64,000 bases of DNA from Enterococcus villorum (GTDB lineage Bacteria > Bacillota > Bacilli > Lactobacillales > Enterococcaceae): contig NZ_BJWF01000006.1 in assembly GCF_007990225.1 (NCBI RefSeq), positions 1 to 64,000 on the forward strand, written 5' to 3'. A program made the translations under genes and the position numbers. The notes below the pieces were generated by a model. The model was given only the letters and a program-made list of their open reading frames with translations, was not told where the DNA came from and searched no databases. Shown piece after piece: positions 1 through 8,488 of the stretch; positions within the stretch are counted from its first letter, which is position 1, and each line of letters opens with the position of its first letter.

Positions 1-204
1 AATGAGAGCCAATACTTTGTTTGTCCATGAACCGAATGATTAGGTTATCTCGGTTATATCGCTGAATGGCGACTTCTTAGGTATCCCGTATCTCAGGCAA
101 GAGGAAACTACATTAGGATTAAAGGGTTTTAAGTCCGTAAGGGCTCAGAACCCCGCAATTTTAATCGTGGGAGGTTCAGGAAACTAAGTAATACCTATAA
201 TGGA
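1..204. other. Unassigned left edge
   Basis: No gene is recognised here. One plus-strand frame is open from about position 42 to 131 and reads like the last ~30 codons of a protein rich in Arg, Tyr and Ile, ending GNYIRIKGF. It has no start and I do not recognise the family. It may be the tail of a gene fragment or mobile-element remnant; neighbouring sequence does not settle this. Confidence 0.2.
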
Positions 205-399
205 ATGATTCATATCGTCAAAGAAACCATTCATCAGTTTCTTTTTGGAGATAGTTTACAGGCAGAACTGTTTCTAGAAGATTTTGCTTTTAATTGGAAA
301 AAGAGTTTGGCTAATAGCAATTGGTTATATAGCTTAAAGGACGGGAATTTAGAAACGATTGTTATCCCCATAGAGACAAATGATTCGTTTACTTTTTAA
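205..399 (+). CDS. Short hypothetical ORF, possibly a gene fragment
   Basis: A 64-residue open frame with no recognisable domain. It is mildly hydrophobic and aromatic with an acidic stretch (AELFLEDFAFNW). No convincing Shine-Dalgarno site precedes the ATG; the purine-rich GGGAGG lies about 35 bases upstream, too far to serve it. The surrounding region looks decayed, so this may be a remnant or a chance ORF. I cannot assign a function. Confidence 0.22.
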   Translation: MIHIVKETIHQFLFGDSLQAELFLEDFAFNWKKSLANSNWLYSLKDGNLETIVIPIETNDSFTF

Positions 400-559
400 C
401 ATATTTCAGATAGAAATCGTCTATCCACTGTTTTATATTTATTGGTGGGACTGTTGAAATACTTTAAAAACAACAAAAGTAAGACATATTGATTTCTTTC
501 TAGGTTACAAGCAGTCTATGTCTACCTGCAACCTTAAATGAATGCTATTTTTTGTTTTT

Positions 560-604
560 CTAACTGCCAAAAATTATTTTTTTCGTTTAAATTTTGGCAG
601 TTAG
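560..604. repeat. Inverted repeat in the gene-free stretch 400-722
   Basis: Two perfect 13-bp arms, CTAACTGCCAAAA (560-572) and its complement (592-604), flank a T-rich loop. No T-tract follows the stem on either strand, so a classical intrinsic terminator is not supported, although it lies downstream of the minus-strand gene ending at 723. I see nothing else in 400-722. Confidence 0.5.
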
Positions 605-722
605 ATTCATCTAAAGATATACACCTGTAGCAATTAACTCTACAGAGGAACAACAATAGAAGCTGTTTAGACTTACTGCTAAATGTAAGCCAATCATTTC
701 ATACCCTCCAATAAGTAGGTGC

Positions 723-1436
723 TTATATCCGTTTTTCTAATTGTTCTAATATTTGAATCAGTGATTTTCTTCGCGTATATTTTTCTTTCAGTTCTTTAAT
801 CAGAAGGTGGACGGAGATCATACTATTTGGTAAAGTAGCCATTTTTTCAATGTATAATGCTATCTTCTGATAGTGAGGGCGGGAAGTGGTTGTACGAGCC
901 ATTTTACGTAATTCATATTCGTATTTTTGGAGAAGTGCTTCAGGAGTTTGTTCTTTTAACAAGTCAAAATAGCGGTTCGCTTCCGTGAGACCAGGCGTTT
1001 CTAAAACATAATCTAGTAATAGGTCATAGCGTTTTTCTTGTAAGTATAATAAGCTAACACCTGCATGGTTGCTTAAGTCTTTAAATAGCTGTTCTTGTAT
1101 GTTTTCCCACTCCATGGGTGCACAATTTTTTTTCAGTTGATGAATTAAAGTCATATCGACCGTTTCATTTTCGATGAGTAATCGCTTCATTTGATGAATA
1201 TACTCTTCTTTTCGCCCCAACTTATGGTAAAGATTCTTTAAGGAATATCGATGCAACAATATTAGATGAGGCAAATTGCTGTCCAAGGTGATACTTTCTT
1301 TTAAGACTTCTTCTGCTTCTTCATACAATTTTTTTTCTAATAAATAATTGACGTATTGAGTTCTTACTGTAGGAGACTCCCAATCTCCTTCGATATGTTG
1401 ACGGATCTTTTGTTTTGAATAATTCAAGAGCCTCAT
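723..1436 (-). pseudogene. C-terminal part of a broken SWIM zinc-finger protein gene
   Basis: 237 residues, helical and rich in Leu, Glu and Lys (LLEKKLYEEAEEVLKE), resembling the TPR-like C-terminal half of large SWIM zinc-finger proteins of Firmicutes. No Shine-Dalgarno site precedes the ATG. The frame is open upstream through HFLTVKQ and meets the end of the adjacent SWIM reading frame at an A6 run (1450-1455, T6 on the coding strand); adding one base there would join both frames into one protein of about 410 residues. Even joined it is shorter than the roughly 500-plus residues I expect for the family, so an internal deletion is also possible. Function of the family is not established. 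Confidence 0.55.
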
Positions 1437-1447
1437 TTGCTTGACTG

Positions 1448-1957
1448 TTAAAAAATGAGTTCTTTTTTTGTTTGATTCAATTTGTTAGATGAATCATTAT
1501 CCACTGGGGAAGGAATGAGTACGTTACCGTCTTTATCAATATATTTTTTTAGATCTAGTTGTTCATCAGAAAAAATATGGCGCTGAAAAAGTTGTGCTAG
1601 CTGTTTGTTTTCTTTCAAAATTACCTTTAAGAAATGACGAATTTGCGATTCATATGCAGAAGAAACTAAATATGTAATGTTATTTATACTTTTATTTTGT
1701 AAATATTTATTGTATTCAAATAAAACGGCGACTAAATGCGGGCATTCCTCGTTAGATAGACATGAACAATCGCAAACCATTTTTTCAAAATGACCATTTT
1801 TAGTTGTTTCAATGACTATATTATGGCTTTCTTTATCGGAAACGCTTGCCGTTACTAAATTTTTCTTGAATTTAAAATTATTGACTTGTTTTTCTATAAA
1901 ATAGGAATACCCTCGCTCTATCGTAGCTTCTAAAAAATATTCTTTCCAATCTTTCAT
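1448..1957 (-). pseudogene. N-terminal part of a broken SWIM zinc-finger protein gene
   Basis: 169 residues carrying a SWIM zinc-finger signature, C-D-C-S-C-x6-CPHL, at about residues 62-75; this motif binds zinc and is thought to mediate nucleic-acid or protein contacts. A good SD (AAGGAGG) lies just upstream of the start at 1957. The frame ends at TAA within the sequence ATTTTTTAA, eleven bases before the next frame's ATG, so the gene appears truncated by a one-base loss in the T-run (see the C-terminal fragment). It could still yield a stand-alone SWIM domain protein. Assignment of the domain is firm; whether the protein is functional is not. Confidence 0.6.
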
Positions 1958-2084
1958 TTTTTTTCCTCCTTAACAAAGTATCTACTTAATTATTTTAATG
2001 GAAAAATAAAGGAAAGATAGTGTTTTTTATCAATACATAAGTTATTTAATTAGGAAATGGTCTATTTTGTGTTCAACTTTGTTT

Positions 2085-2552
2085 TTATAAAAATTTTTTT
2101 ATGATTTCTTGATTATCTGGACGTTTTTCTTTTTCTAATACTGCAATTCTGTGGAGTAATGTGTCTAAAGTGATTTTAGCCATTTCTTCTTCTACTTTTC
2201 TTTGGAGTTGAGAATAACTTTCTGTCAATGTTTCTTGAATATTTGCACCAACGATACAATTTGGGTTTGTTTTGGGATCAACTTGGATGAGATTGGTATT
2301 TCCTTCGATACTTTGGTAAATGTCAAAAAGAGTAATGTCTTTAGGCTCTTTTGCGAGAGAAGGAGCAGCTTTTCCCATTTTGGTAATGATCAATCCTGAT
2401 TTTTTTAATTTACTCATGATTTTACGTACATTAGCTGCACTTGTTTCGATACTTTTTGCAATCATTTCACTGGATAATAAATCAGTCTGTTGAAAGATTT
2501 CGATATACGCCAAAATATGGATAGCATCGCTAAATTGTAAAGAATATTTCAT
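2085..2552 (-). CDS. Rrf2-family transcriptional regulator (YwnA-like)
   Basis: 155 residues with an N-terminal winged helix-turn-helix (about residues 8-65, SSEMIAKSIETSAANVRKIM) typical of Rrf2 proteins. The YwnA-like subgroup usually lacks the three-cysteine Fe-S cluster of IscR, and only one Cys is visible here (about residue 99), so an iron-sulfur sensor is unlikely. The gene is divergent from an NAD(P)-binding oxidoreductase, a pairing like ywnA-ywnB in Bacillus, and a palindrome in the shared promoter region is a candidate operator. A role in redox or electrophile sensing is inference from that context. Confidence 0.85.
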   Translation of the reverse strand: MKYSLQFSDAIHILAYIEIFQQTDLLSSEMIAKSIETSAANVRKIMSKLKKSGLIITKMGKAAPSLAKEPKDITLFDIYQSIEGNTNLIQVDPKTNPNCIVGANIQETLTESYSQLQRKVEEEMAKITLDTLLHRIAVLEKEKRPDNQEIIKKFL

Positions 2553-2578
2553 CTATATCATCCTTTCAGTTGTTCTAC

Positions 2579-2608
2579 TTGACTTATCTTAACATATTCT
2601 TTAAGATA
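2579..2608 (+). promoter_or_regulatory. Divergent promoter with palindromic operator, TATCTTAA-N8-TTAAGATA
   Basis: A perfect 8-bp inverted repeat (2585-2592 and 2601-2608) sits between a -35-like TTGACT (2579-2584) and overlaps a -10-like TAAGAT (2602-2607, 17-bp spacing) facing the oxidoreductase gene at 2681. The placement would let a bound dimer block RNA polymerase. The adjacent Rrf2 protein is the obvious candidate ligand. The repeat is seen in the sequence; binding is inference. Confidence 0.5.
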
Positions 2609-2680
2609 ATGGTGTAACTTATAAATGTACATGTTGTAGTTTTGATAAAAATTTAACATTTAGAAGAAGGAGTCTTAAAA

Positions 2681-3529
2681 ATGACGTATTTAATTACAGG
2701 AGCAACAGGCGGTTTTGGCAATTATGCACGACATGCGTTAAAAGAATTGGTTTCTCATGAAGAGATCTATGTGCTAGCACGTAACGAAGAAAAAGCAAAG
2801 GCTCTGAAAGAAGAAGGATGGAATGTTCGCATTGGTGACTATGCGGATCGGTCTTCTATGGAAAAGGCATTAAAAGGAATTGATCGATTATTATTTGTTT
2901 CGGGGGCGCCTGGTAATCGTCAAGCTGAACATGAGAATGTTGTAACTGCTGCAAAAGATAATGGCGTTTCTTATATTGCTTATACTAGTTTTGCCGATGC
3001 TGACCACTCGACAAGTATATTAGCACCAGATCATCAATTTATGGAGAGAATGATCAAAGAATCAAATATTCCTCATACTTTTTTACGCAATAATTGGTAT
3101 TTAGAAAATGAACGACCATTAATTGATCTTGCATTAATGAGTGGGCAATTTGTTTATTCAGCAGGAGAAGGTAAAGTTGGTTGGGCATTAAAACGAGAAT
3201 ATGCGGCAGTTGCTGCTAAAGCAGTAGCAGGTGCTGATTTTCCAGAAGTGCTTGAATTATCAGGAAAACCAGTGACTTATGAAGAACTAGCTGAAACGTT
3301 GAAGAAAGTGACAGGTAAACAAATTGAAATTATTTCTACAGATGAGCAAGAATTTGTGAAGAACCTTGAAAATGCTGGTTTTCCTGAATCAGGTGCACAT
3401 ATGCTTGCCGCTATACAAAATGATATAAAGAACCATCAATTGGATGTTTCTTCAAAAGACTTTGAAAAAGCTTTAGGCAAACCACTTATTTCTTTATACG
3501 AGGGGTTAAAAGAATTATTAAATAAGTAG
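2681..3529 (+). CDS. NAD(P)-binding NmrA-type oxidoreductase (QorB/YtfG-like)
   Basis: 282 residues of the atypical short-chain dehydrogenase/NmrA family. The N-terminal dinucleotide motif TGATGGFG (about residues 7-14) starts a Rossmann fold, followed by an ARNEEKAKAL segment that suggests NADP binding. Length and sequence fit QorB-like NADPH:quinone oxidoreductases. SD AGAAGGAG precedes the ATG. It faces away from an Rrf2 regulator with a palindrome between them, so induction by a redox-active or electrophilic compound is likely. Substrate is not deducible from sequence. It is followed by an intergenic palindromic repeat and a terminator. Confidence 0.85.
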   Translation: MTYLITGATGGFGNYARHALKELVSHEEIYVLARNEEKAKALKEEGWNVRIGDYADRSSMEKALKGIDRLLFVSGAPGNRQAEHENVVTAAKDNGVSYIAYTSFADADHSTSILAPDHQFMERMIKESNIPHTFLRNNWYLENERPLIDLALMSGQFVYSAGEGKVGWALKREYAAVAAKAVAGADFPEVLELSGKPVTYEELAETLKKVTGKQIEIISTDEQEFVKNLENAGFPESGAHMLAAIQNDIKNHQLDVSSKDFEKALGKPLISLYEGLKELLNK

Positions 3530-3535
3530 GAAAAG

Positions 3536-3660
3536 ATTGGTACAGAAGCGATCAGTTCTGAGTAAAATAAGAAGTGATTTTCTAAAATGACTTCCTATAT
3601 TGCGGAAAGTTTGGGCTTATTGTTGAGGAATAACTACTTGATCACTATTTATCTCGAATA
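3536..3660. repeat. Copy of an intergenic imperfect palindrome family
   Basis: This ~120-bp stretch matches, in inverted orientation, the repeat units around 23.6-23.9 kb and 34.1-34.4 kb. Shared landmarks are GCGATCAG near one end, AATAAGAAGTGATTTTCTAA inside, and GGGCTTATTGTTGAGGA near the other end. The ends can pair to form a long imperfect hairpin. It lies immediately after the oxidoreductase gene and before its terminator. Confidence 0.6.
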
Positions 3661-3668
3661 CTATGTAG

Positions 3669-3706
3669 AAGGCTGACACGTACAGACGTATCAGCCTTTT
3701 TTGTCT
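3669..3706 (+). terminator. Intrinsic terminator
   Basis: Stem AAGGCTGACACGT / ACGTATCAGCCTT with a short ACAG loop and one mismatch, followed by a T-run. It ends the oxidoreductase transcription unit. Confidence 0.85.
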
Positions 3707-3829
3707 TTATTTTCTCCTTGTAAAAGAAAAGTCATAGATGTTTTTTTTAAGCAATACAAAAAAACACTTACGAGAATATTTTGAATATGTTAGGATGACT
3801 TTTGTGAAAAATTAAAAGGAGTGGTATTT

Positions 3830-4270
3830 TTGCCTACAAATAAAAAAGAAGGAATTATTTTTACAACGTTTATGTGTTTTCCGATGGTCTTAGGAATGAG
3901 CGCTTATAATCTATGGCTTCATGACGCATTTCATGTCTCGGATCTAATGATAGGATTGGTTCCAGGATTTATTGTGGCTTTTATTCTCGATGTTTTCGTG
4001 GTTGGAGTGATTGCAAAAAAAATTGCATTCAAACTTCCTGTGAATCAAAAAAGTAAATTTCAAATGATTGTAACAATCTCTTGTCTTATGATCTTAGGGA
4101 TGGTTACTTGTATGTCTTTATTTGGAGTCATTATGGAACAAGGTATACCTGATCATTTACTACCGGTTTATTTAAATGCTTGGAAGATGAACATCCTCGC
4201 AGCGTTACCTTTACAATTATTGATTGTGGGACCATTATCTCGATTTGCATTGAGTATGATTCAAAAATAA
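3830..4270 (+). CDS. DUF2798-type small membrane protein
   Basis: 146 residues with about four hydrophobic helices (near residues 12-32, 42-65, 80-103 and 120-142). The pattern FTTFMCFPMVLGMSAYN at the start matches DUF2798 membrane proteins. I chose the TTG at 3830 because AAAAGGAG (3814-3821) is spaced correctly for it; an in-frame GTG at 3821 overlaps the SD itself. Function of the family is unknown. It stands alone between the oxidoreductase terminator and a region of decayed sequence. Confidence 0.7.
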   Translation: MPTNKKEGIIFTTFMCFPMVLGMSAYNLWLHDAFHVSDLMIGLVPGFIVAFILDVFVVGVIAKKIAFKLPVNQKSKFQMIVTISCLMILGMVTCMSLFGVIMEQGIPDHLLPVYLNAWKMNILAALPLQLLIVGPLSRFALSMIQK

Positions 4271-4530
4271 ATAATTTTTTTACACAAAAAGAAACCAATT
4301 TCTAAATGAAGTGGATCTGAAAATCTAGACTCTAACTTTGAGGAAATTGTGGAATTATCAAAAAACTAGATTCTTAATTAAGAGAATAAATTGGAACTGT
4401 CAAGAAAAACTAGAGAATAAGTGGAAACTCTTTCGGAGTCTCTAGGAGATGGATAGCTAAGAGCAAAATGCAATTGTTTAGTGTATATTAAGTTGCAATA
4501 TATTTAAATATCTCTCTTTGAGCTTGATCG

Positions 4531-4686
4531 ATGTCTCTGAATGGAGCGTCATTGATTAGCCCTCTTTTTATTGAGGGGACATGGGGCAAAAATAGGGAAC
4601 ATGTTTTTTACTTTGCTGCGCTTGTTTTAGTTATTAGTGCAATTAAAATGGTGTTCCACGTTCATTTTTCATTAAAAAAGGAATGA
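4531..4686 (+). pseudogene. Probable C-terminal remnant of an MFS-type transporter
   Basis: A 51-codon frame encodes a Gly/Ala-containing turn, then IEGTWGKNREHVFYFAA and a hydrophobic helix (ALVLVISAIKMVF) with a basic tail, similar to the last membrane helix of major-facilitator drug transporters. An in-frame stop lies just before the ATG and there is no SD, so this looks like the surviving tail of a deleted gene. The rest of the gene-free stretch 4271-4756 shows no coding frame. Family assignment is tentative. Confidence 0.35.
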
Positions 4687-4756
4687 AAAGAGCCGTTTTT
4701 TTTTTCGTCATGATAGTATAAAAGATAAATCGATGAAATCAAAAGGGAGATAAAAC

Positions 4757-5068
4757 ATGATTGAGGAATATTTTAAAGAAGTTGGACTTACATTAATTGA
4801 ACTTCCTATAGACTGGGTTGATGATCGGCCTGTTTATCAGGGCTATTTGAAAGAATTACCCTCCATTAATGCAACCGGTGAATCCAGAAAAATCATGCAA
4901 CAAAAATTAGCTGGAATGTACCAAGTTTATCGTGAACAGCTACTTGTAGATGCAGAAGAAGAAAAAGAAAAAACAATGAATTTATCTATGGAAGAATTAT
5001 TGCGTTATTATGACGGCGAGACGTTTGATGGTTTTTCTATTTTTTCTGAAGATGAGGATCAGGAATAA
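4757..5068 (+). CDS. Conserved hypothetical acidic protein, weakly HicB-like
   Basis: 103 residues, acidic (C-terminus FSEDEDQE), no signal peptide or membrane helix. The segment VYQGYLKELPSINATGESRK is reminiscent of the HicB antitoxin fold, where a short beta segment with an LP motif precedes a G-rich turn and helix, but no HicA-like partner lies next to it and the C-terminal DNA-binding part is absent. A clear SD AAAGGGAG precedes the ATG. Function unknown. Confidence 0.6.
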   Translation: MIEEYFKEVGLTLIELPIDWVDDRPVYQGYLKELPSINATGESRKIMQQKLAGMYQVYREQLLVDAEEEKEKTMNLSMEELLRYYDGETFDGFSIFSEDEDQE

Positions 5069-5125
5069 TAAAATTGTCCTATTTATCATAATGATAGTCT
5101 ATCTTTCTTTTTGAAGCACTGATAA

Positions 5126-5176
5126 AAACCACTATTTGCGAACACATAAAATGATTCGTAAATGGTGGTTTATTTT
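5126..5176 (+). terminator. Intrinsic terminator, possibly bidirectional
   Basis: A long hairpin with arms AAACCACTATTTGCGAA and TTCGTAAATGGTGGTTT, followed by TATTTT on the plus strand and preceded by an A-run that would be U-rich on the minus strand. It lies between the convergent genes ending at 5068 and 5205. Confidence 0.75.
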
Positions 5177-5204
5177 AGAAAATGAAGGGCTATTTTTTGA
5201 TGGC

Positions 5205-5549
5205 TTAATTAAATCTCTTTGTTAAGTTATTTTTATTCAATTGATATTTATAAGTTAAATGGAAGATCCCAGCAATCAATAAAGTGACGGTATAAGCCAT
5301 GGAGTGTTTAAAGGTTAAATTGTAGTTAATGATCGCAAGAAAACTTAAAGCAATCATGTAACTCACATGTAACCTTTGCACGATTCCTTTTGGTCCGATT
5401 TTTTGGAGATAGCCCTGCCATTTTTCTTGTGTAGCATTGAGGTTTCTTTTTTTTAATTGAAAATAAAAAGCTAAAAGCGCAACACCTAAAAAAGCGGCTA
5501 AATTTAAAGAGATTAAATAAACAAAGAACATGGTTAAAATTTCAAACAT
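5205..5549 (-). CDS. Hypothetical membrane protein
   Basis: 114 residues with three likely transmembrane helices (about residues 5-30, 63-80 and 84-103) and basic loops (QLKKRNLNATQEKW). SD AAAGG lies upstream of the ATG. No family recognised. It is downstream of the proBA operon on the same strand but separated by a terminator, so it probably has its own promoter. Confidence 0.55.
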   Translation of the reverse strand: MFEILTMFFVYLISLNLAAFLGVALLAFYFQLKKRNLNATQEKWQGYLQKIGPKGIVQRLHVSYMIALSFLAIINYNLTFKHSMAYTVTLLIAGIFHLTYKYQLNKNNLTKRFN

Positions 5550-5625
5550 TGGAGAACCTTTCTAACTAGAAAACTTTTCAAATAATAAAGAATAAAGAAA
5601 AATTTTGTCATATTTTAATTGTGAA

Positions 5626-5655
5626 GACTAAAAAATGTTTCGTGTGAAACATTTT
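5626..5655 (-). terminator. proBA terminator
   Basis: A perfect 10-bp stem AAAATGTTTC / GAAACATTTT with a 4-base loop overlaps the proA stop codon; on the minus strand it is followed by a T-rich tract. Confidence 0.8.
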
Positions 5656-6898
5656 ATCGGATTTGACCATCTCCGTAAATAATATACTTGGTAGAAGTCA
5701 ATTCATTCAATCCCATTGGACCTCTTGCATGTAATTTTTGGGTAGAAATACCAATTTCTGCACCGAAACCAAAAACAGCTCCATCTGTGAAGCGAGTAGA
5801 GGCGTTCACATAAACAGCAGCAGCATCTACTTCATTTAAAAATCGTTGGCTTGCTTGGTAGCTATCAGTAACAATGGCTTCAGAATGTTTTGTATTGTAT
5901 TGATTGATATGAGCAATAGCTTCATCTAGCGAATCAACCACTTTTACAGCTAAAATGTAATCTAAATACTCGGTAGTCCAATCTGTTTCTTCTGCAAGAG
6001 TAGCCGTTTCTAAGTATGCCATCGCACGTGCATCTGCATGAAGAGTAACGCCTAGATCAACGAGTTCTTTTTCGATAACTGGCAAAAAGAAAGGAGCAAT
6101 CTCTGAATGGATGAGCAAAGTTTCAGCGGCATTGCAAACAGAAGGACGAGAAGCTTTTGCGTTAACAATAATATTTACAGCCATTGCTAGTTGTGCATCT
6201 TTATCTACATAAACATGATTATTACCAGTTCCTGTTTCAATGATGGGCACAGTCGCTTGTTCTTTTACGCGTTGGATTAATTTTGCTCCTCCGCGAGGAA
6301 TCAAAACATCTAGGTATTCAGTTAATTTCATTAATTCTGTCGCTGTCTCATGAGAAGTATCATCTACAAATTGAATGGCATAAGGCGACAAGCCAGCACT
6401 AGTTAATGTTTGTTGAAGCAAATTGACGAGTAGTTGGTTGGAGAAGAATGCTTCTTTTCCTCCTCTAAGAATGACCGCATTTCCTGATTTAAAAGCTAAG
6501 CTAGCTGCATCAGTTGTAACATTTGGTCTTGATTCATAAATGATCCCAATCACGCCTAGTGGGACCCGTTTTTTTCCGATGAGTAAACCATCGGTGTTTT
6601 TCCACATTTGTTCGACTTTGCCAATTGGGTCATCTAAAAGAGCAATCTTATTTATTTCTTCTGTCATCTCGTGAATGCGTTCTGGAGTCAAACGTAAGCG
6701 ATCTTGCATGGTTTCATTCATGTTATTTTCGATGGCTTGTTCTAGATCTTTTTGATTAGCTTCCAGTATAGCCTCTTGGTTTTTTTTAATGGTTAATGCC
6801 ATTTGTTTGAGTAGGTCATTTTTTTGGGTCGTACTCATTAAAGAAAGTGTTTGTGCACTTTGCTTCGCATTTTTTCCAAGTTGGATTAAATCAGTCAT
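5654..6898 (-). CDS. proA: Gamma-glutamyl phosphate reductase
   Basis: ProA reduces gamma-glutamyl phosphate with NADPH to glutamate semialdehyde, the second step of proline synthesis, in the cytoplasm. The 414 residues are full length for this aldehyde-dehydrogenase-like family. Visible motifs are YESRPNVT (about 121-128), SGNAVILRGGKEA, and the catalytic cysteine C255 in RPSVCNAAETL. The start overlaps the end of proB by four bases (ATGA), indicating translational coupling in a proBA operon; proC is unlinked at 29.5 kb. Confidence 0.97.
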   Translation of the reverse strand: MTDLIQLGKNAKQSAQTLSLMSTTQKNDLLKQMALTIKKNQEAILEANQKDLEQAIENNMNETMQDRLRLTPERIHEMTEEINKIALLDDPIGKVEQMWKNTDGLLIGKKRVPLGVIGIIYESRPNVTTDAASLAFKSGNAVILRGGKEAFFSNQLLVNLLQQTLTSAGLSPYAIQFVDDTSHETATELMKLTEYLDVLIPRGGAKLIQRVKEQATVPIIETGTGNNHVYVDKDAQLAMAVNIIVNAKASRPSVCNAAETLLIHSEIAPFFLPVIEKELVDLGVTLHADARAMAYLETATLAEETDWTTEYLDYILAVKVVDSLDEAIAHINQYNTKHSEAIVTDSYQASQRFLNEVDAAAVYVNASTRFTDGAVFGFGAEIGISTQKLHARGPMGLNELTSTKYIIYGDGQIR

Positions 6899-7701
6899 GA
6901 ATGTTCCTCCTTAAATAATGTGCCGATTTCTTTTCCATTTAAAATATCAAAAATGATGGTTGGGTCATTCCCATTTGCTAGGATCATGGTGCTATTGGTT
7001 TCAAAGATTCGCAAAGCAGCTTGCAATTTACTATACATACCTCCAGTTCCGAAAGTACTACCTGCTCCGCCAGCTTGTGCCATTAGCATCTCATCAATTA
7101 CTGTGACTTTTTGGTACATCTTAGCTTTTGGATTGATGGTAGGGTTAGCAGAATAAAATCCATTAATGTCAGATAAAATAATCAATAAATCCGCAGCGAT
7201 TAAGTTAGTCATGATGGCAGATAATTGATCATTATCACCAAATTTTGTTGAATGGTCAAGTTCATCAATTGCTACTGTGTCATTTTCGTTTACAATCGGT
7301 ATCGTCCCCATAGCGAGTAATTGTTCAAGTGTATTGATCACGTTTCTTCGACTTTGAGGAAAATCAATGACATCTCTGGTTACCAATATTTGGGCGATTT
7401 GTTGATTATATACATTAAATCGTTGATTATAAATGTTCATTAACTCGCCTTGACCGATTGCTGCAATAGCTTGTTGCTCGGGGATAGTAGTTGGACGTTT
7501 TGTTTGGTTCATTTTATGCATTCCTACACCGACTGCACCAGATGAGACTAAGATAACTTCTTTTCCGCGATTATGAAGATCGGATAAGACAAAGGCGAGC
7601 TGATCAATGGCGGCTAAATTAATATTTCCATTGGGATAGATTAGCGTGCTGGTTCCTACTTTTATAACAATTCGTTTGGCTTTTTTTACTTCTTTTCGCA
7701 T
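6895..7701 (-). CDS. proB: Glutamate 5-kinase
   Basis: ProB phosphorylates glutamate with ATP as the first, proline-inhibited step of proline synthesis. Amino-acid-kinase motifs are visible: RIVIKVGTSTL at the N-terminus, SSGAVGVG, NENDTVAIDEL, FGDNDQLSA and GTGGMYSK. It has about 268 residues and lacks the C-terminal PUA domain of the longer ProB form, as in several lactic acid bacteria. I chose the ATG at 7701 because GAGG lies six bases upstream; an in-frame TTG at 7713 overlaps that SD region. It is first in the proBA operon. Confidence 0.96.
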   Translation of the reverse strand: MRKEVKKAKRIVIKVGTSTLIYPNGNINLAAIDQLAFVLSDLHNRGKEVILVSSGAVGVGMHKMNQTKRPTTIPEQQAIAAIGQGELMNIYNQRFNVYNQQIAQILVTRDVIDFPQSRRNVINTLEQLLAMGTIPIVNENDTVAIDELDHSTKFGDNDQLSAIMTNLIAADLLIILSDINGFYSANPTINPKAKMYQKVTVIDEMLMAQAGGAGSTFGTGGMYSKLQAALRIFETNSTMILANGNDPTIIFDILNGKEIGTLFKEEHS

Positions 7702-7906
7702 GTGACACCTCAACTAATAAATAAACGCATTGATTTCGTTCTATTCTACTTGTTTTAGTTAATAAAGTCATGCATAAAATTTAAATTTTTACAGTTCAGC
7801 TTTATGTTTCCCATCCTAACATAATTTGATGAAGAATTTTTAAAGACGACCTTTGTGAGCATGAATTATGGTAGAATAAACCTAGTCTATTTTGGGAGGA
7901 AATTCG

Positions 7907-8437
7907 GTGAAAAAAAGAGGATTTGAAGTGATTTCAACATATACACATCAAAATATAAATTTACCCCAACGAGCAACGCATCATGCGGCTGGGTATGATT
8001 TTGAAGCAGCGGAGGATATTGTTATTCCCAGTATCTGGAAAGCTGGATTAAAGCAAGGTTTGACTGCTGTGACTGAAGCATTGAAAAATGAGGAAATGAG
8101 GGCTGAAGAAAAGAAAATCAAGCCTGTACTTGTTCCAACTGGGATTAAAGCTTATATGGGTGAAGAGGAATTTCTACAGTTAGCCAATCGATCAAGTAAT
8201 CCCTTAAAACGTTTTTTGGTTTTAAGTAATGGAATCGGTGTAATTGATAGCGATTATTACAATAATGAAGCGAATGAAGGGCACATTATGTTTCAATTTA
8301 CGAACTTTGGTTTTAAAGATGTACAGATCAAAAAAGGGGAACGAATCGGACAAGGTATTTTCTTACCGTTTTTAAAAGCTGATCAAGATCAAACAGCGAA
8401 AGAACGTATAGGTGGCTTTGGTTCGTCAAATTCCTAA
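7907..8437 (+). CDS. dut: dUTP diphosphatase (trimeric type)
   Basis: Hydrolyses dUTP to dUMP and PPi, preventing uracil incorporation and supplying dTMP precursor. The trimeric dUTPase motifs are recognisable: AGYDFEAAED (motif 1), RSSNPLKRFLVLSNGIGVIDSDYYNN (motifs 2 and 3 region), GERIGQGIFLPF (motif 4) and the C-terminal RIGGFGSSNS (motif 5). At 176 residues it is a little longer than the usual ~145 because of an inserted Lys/Glu-rich segment near residues 40-70. The GTG at 7907 is preceded by GGGAGG at correct spacing. radA follows 51 bases downstream. Confidence 0.9.
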   Translation: MKKRGFEVISTYTHQNINLPQRATHHAAGYDFEAAEDIVIPSIWKAGLKQGLTAVTEALKNEEMRAEEKKIKPVLVPTGIKAYMGEEEFLQLANRSSNPLKRFLVLSNGIGVIDSDYYNNEANEGHIMFQFTNFGFKDVQIKKGERIGQGIFLPFLKADQDQTAKERIGGFGSSNS

Positions 8438-8488
8438 TAGTTTAAGTTTCATTTAACTTAACAATAATAATTTAAAGGAGGCGAGACA

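Noticed and set aside
1-204. Group II intron or IS end at the left edge
   Set aside because: I looked for a domain V hairpin, terminal inverted repeats or transposase motifs and found none that I could defend.
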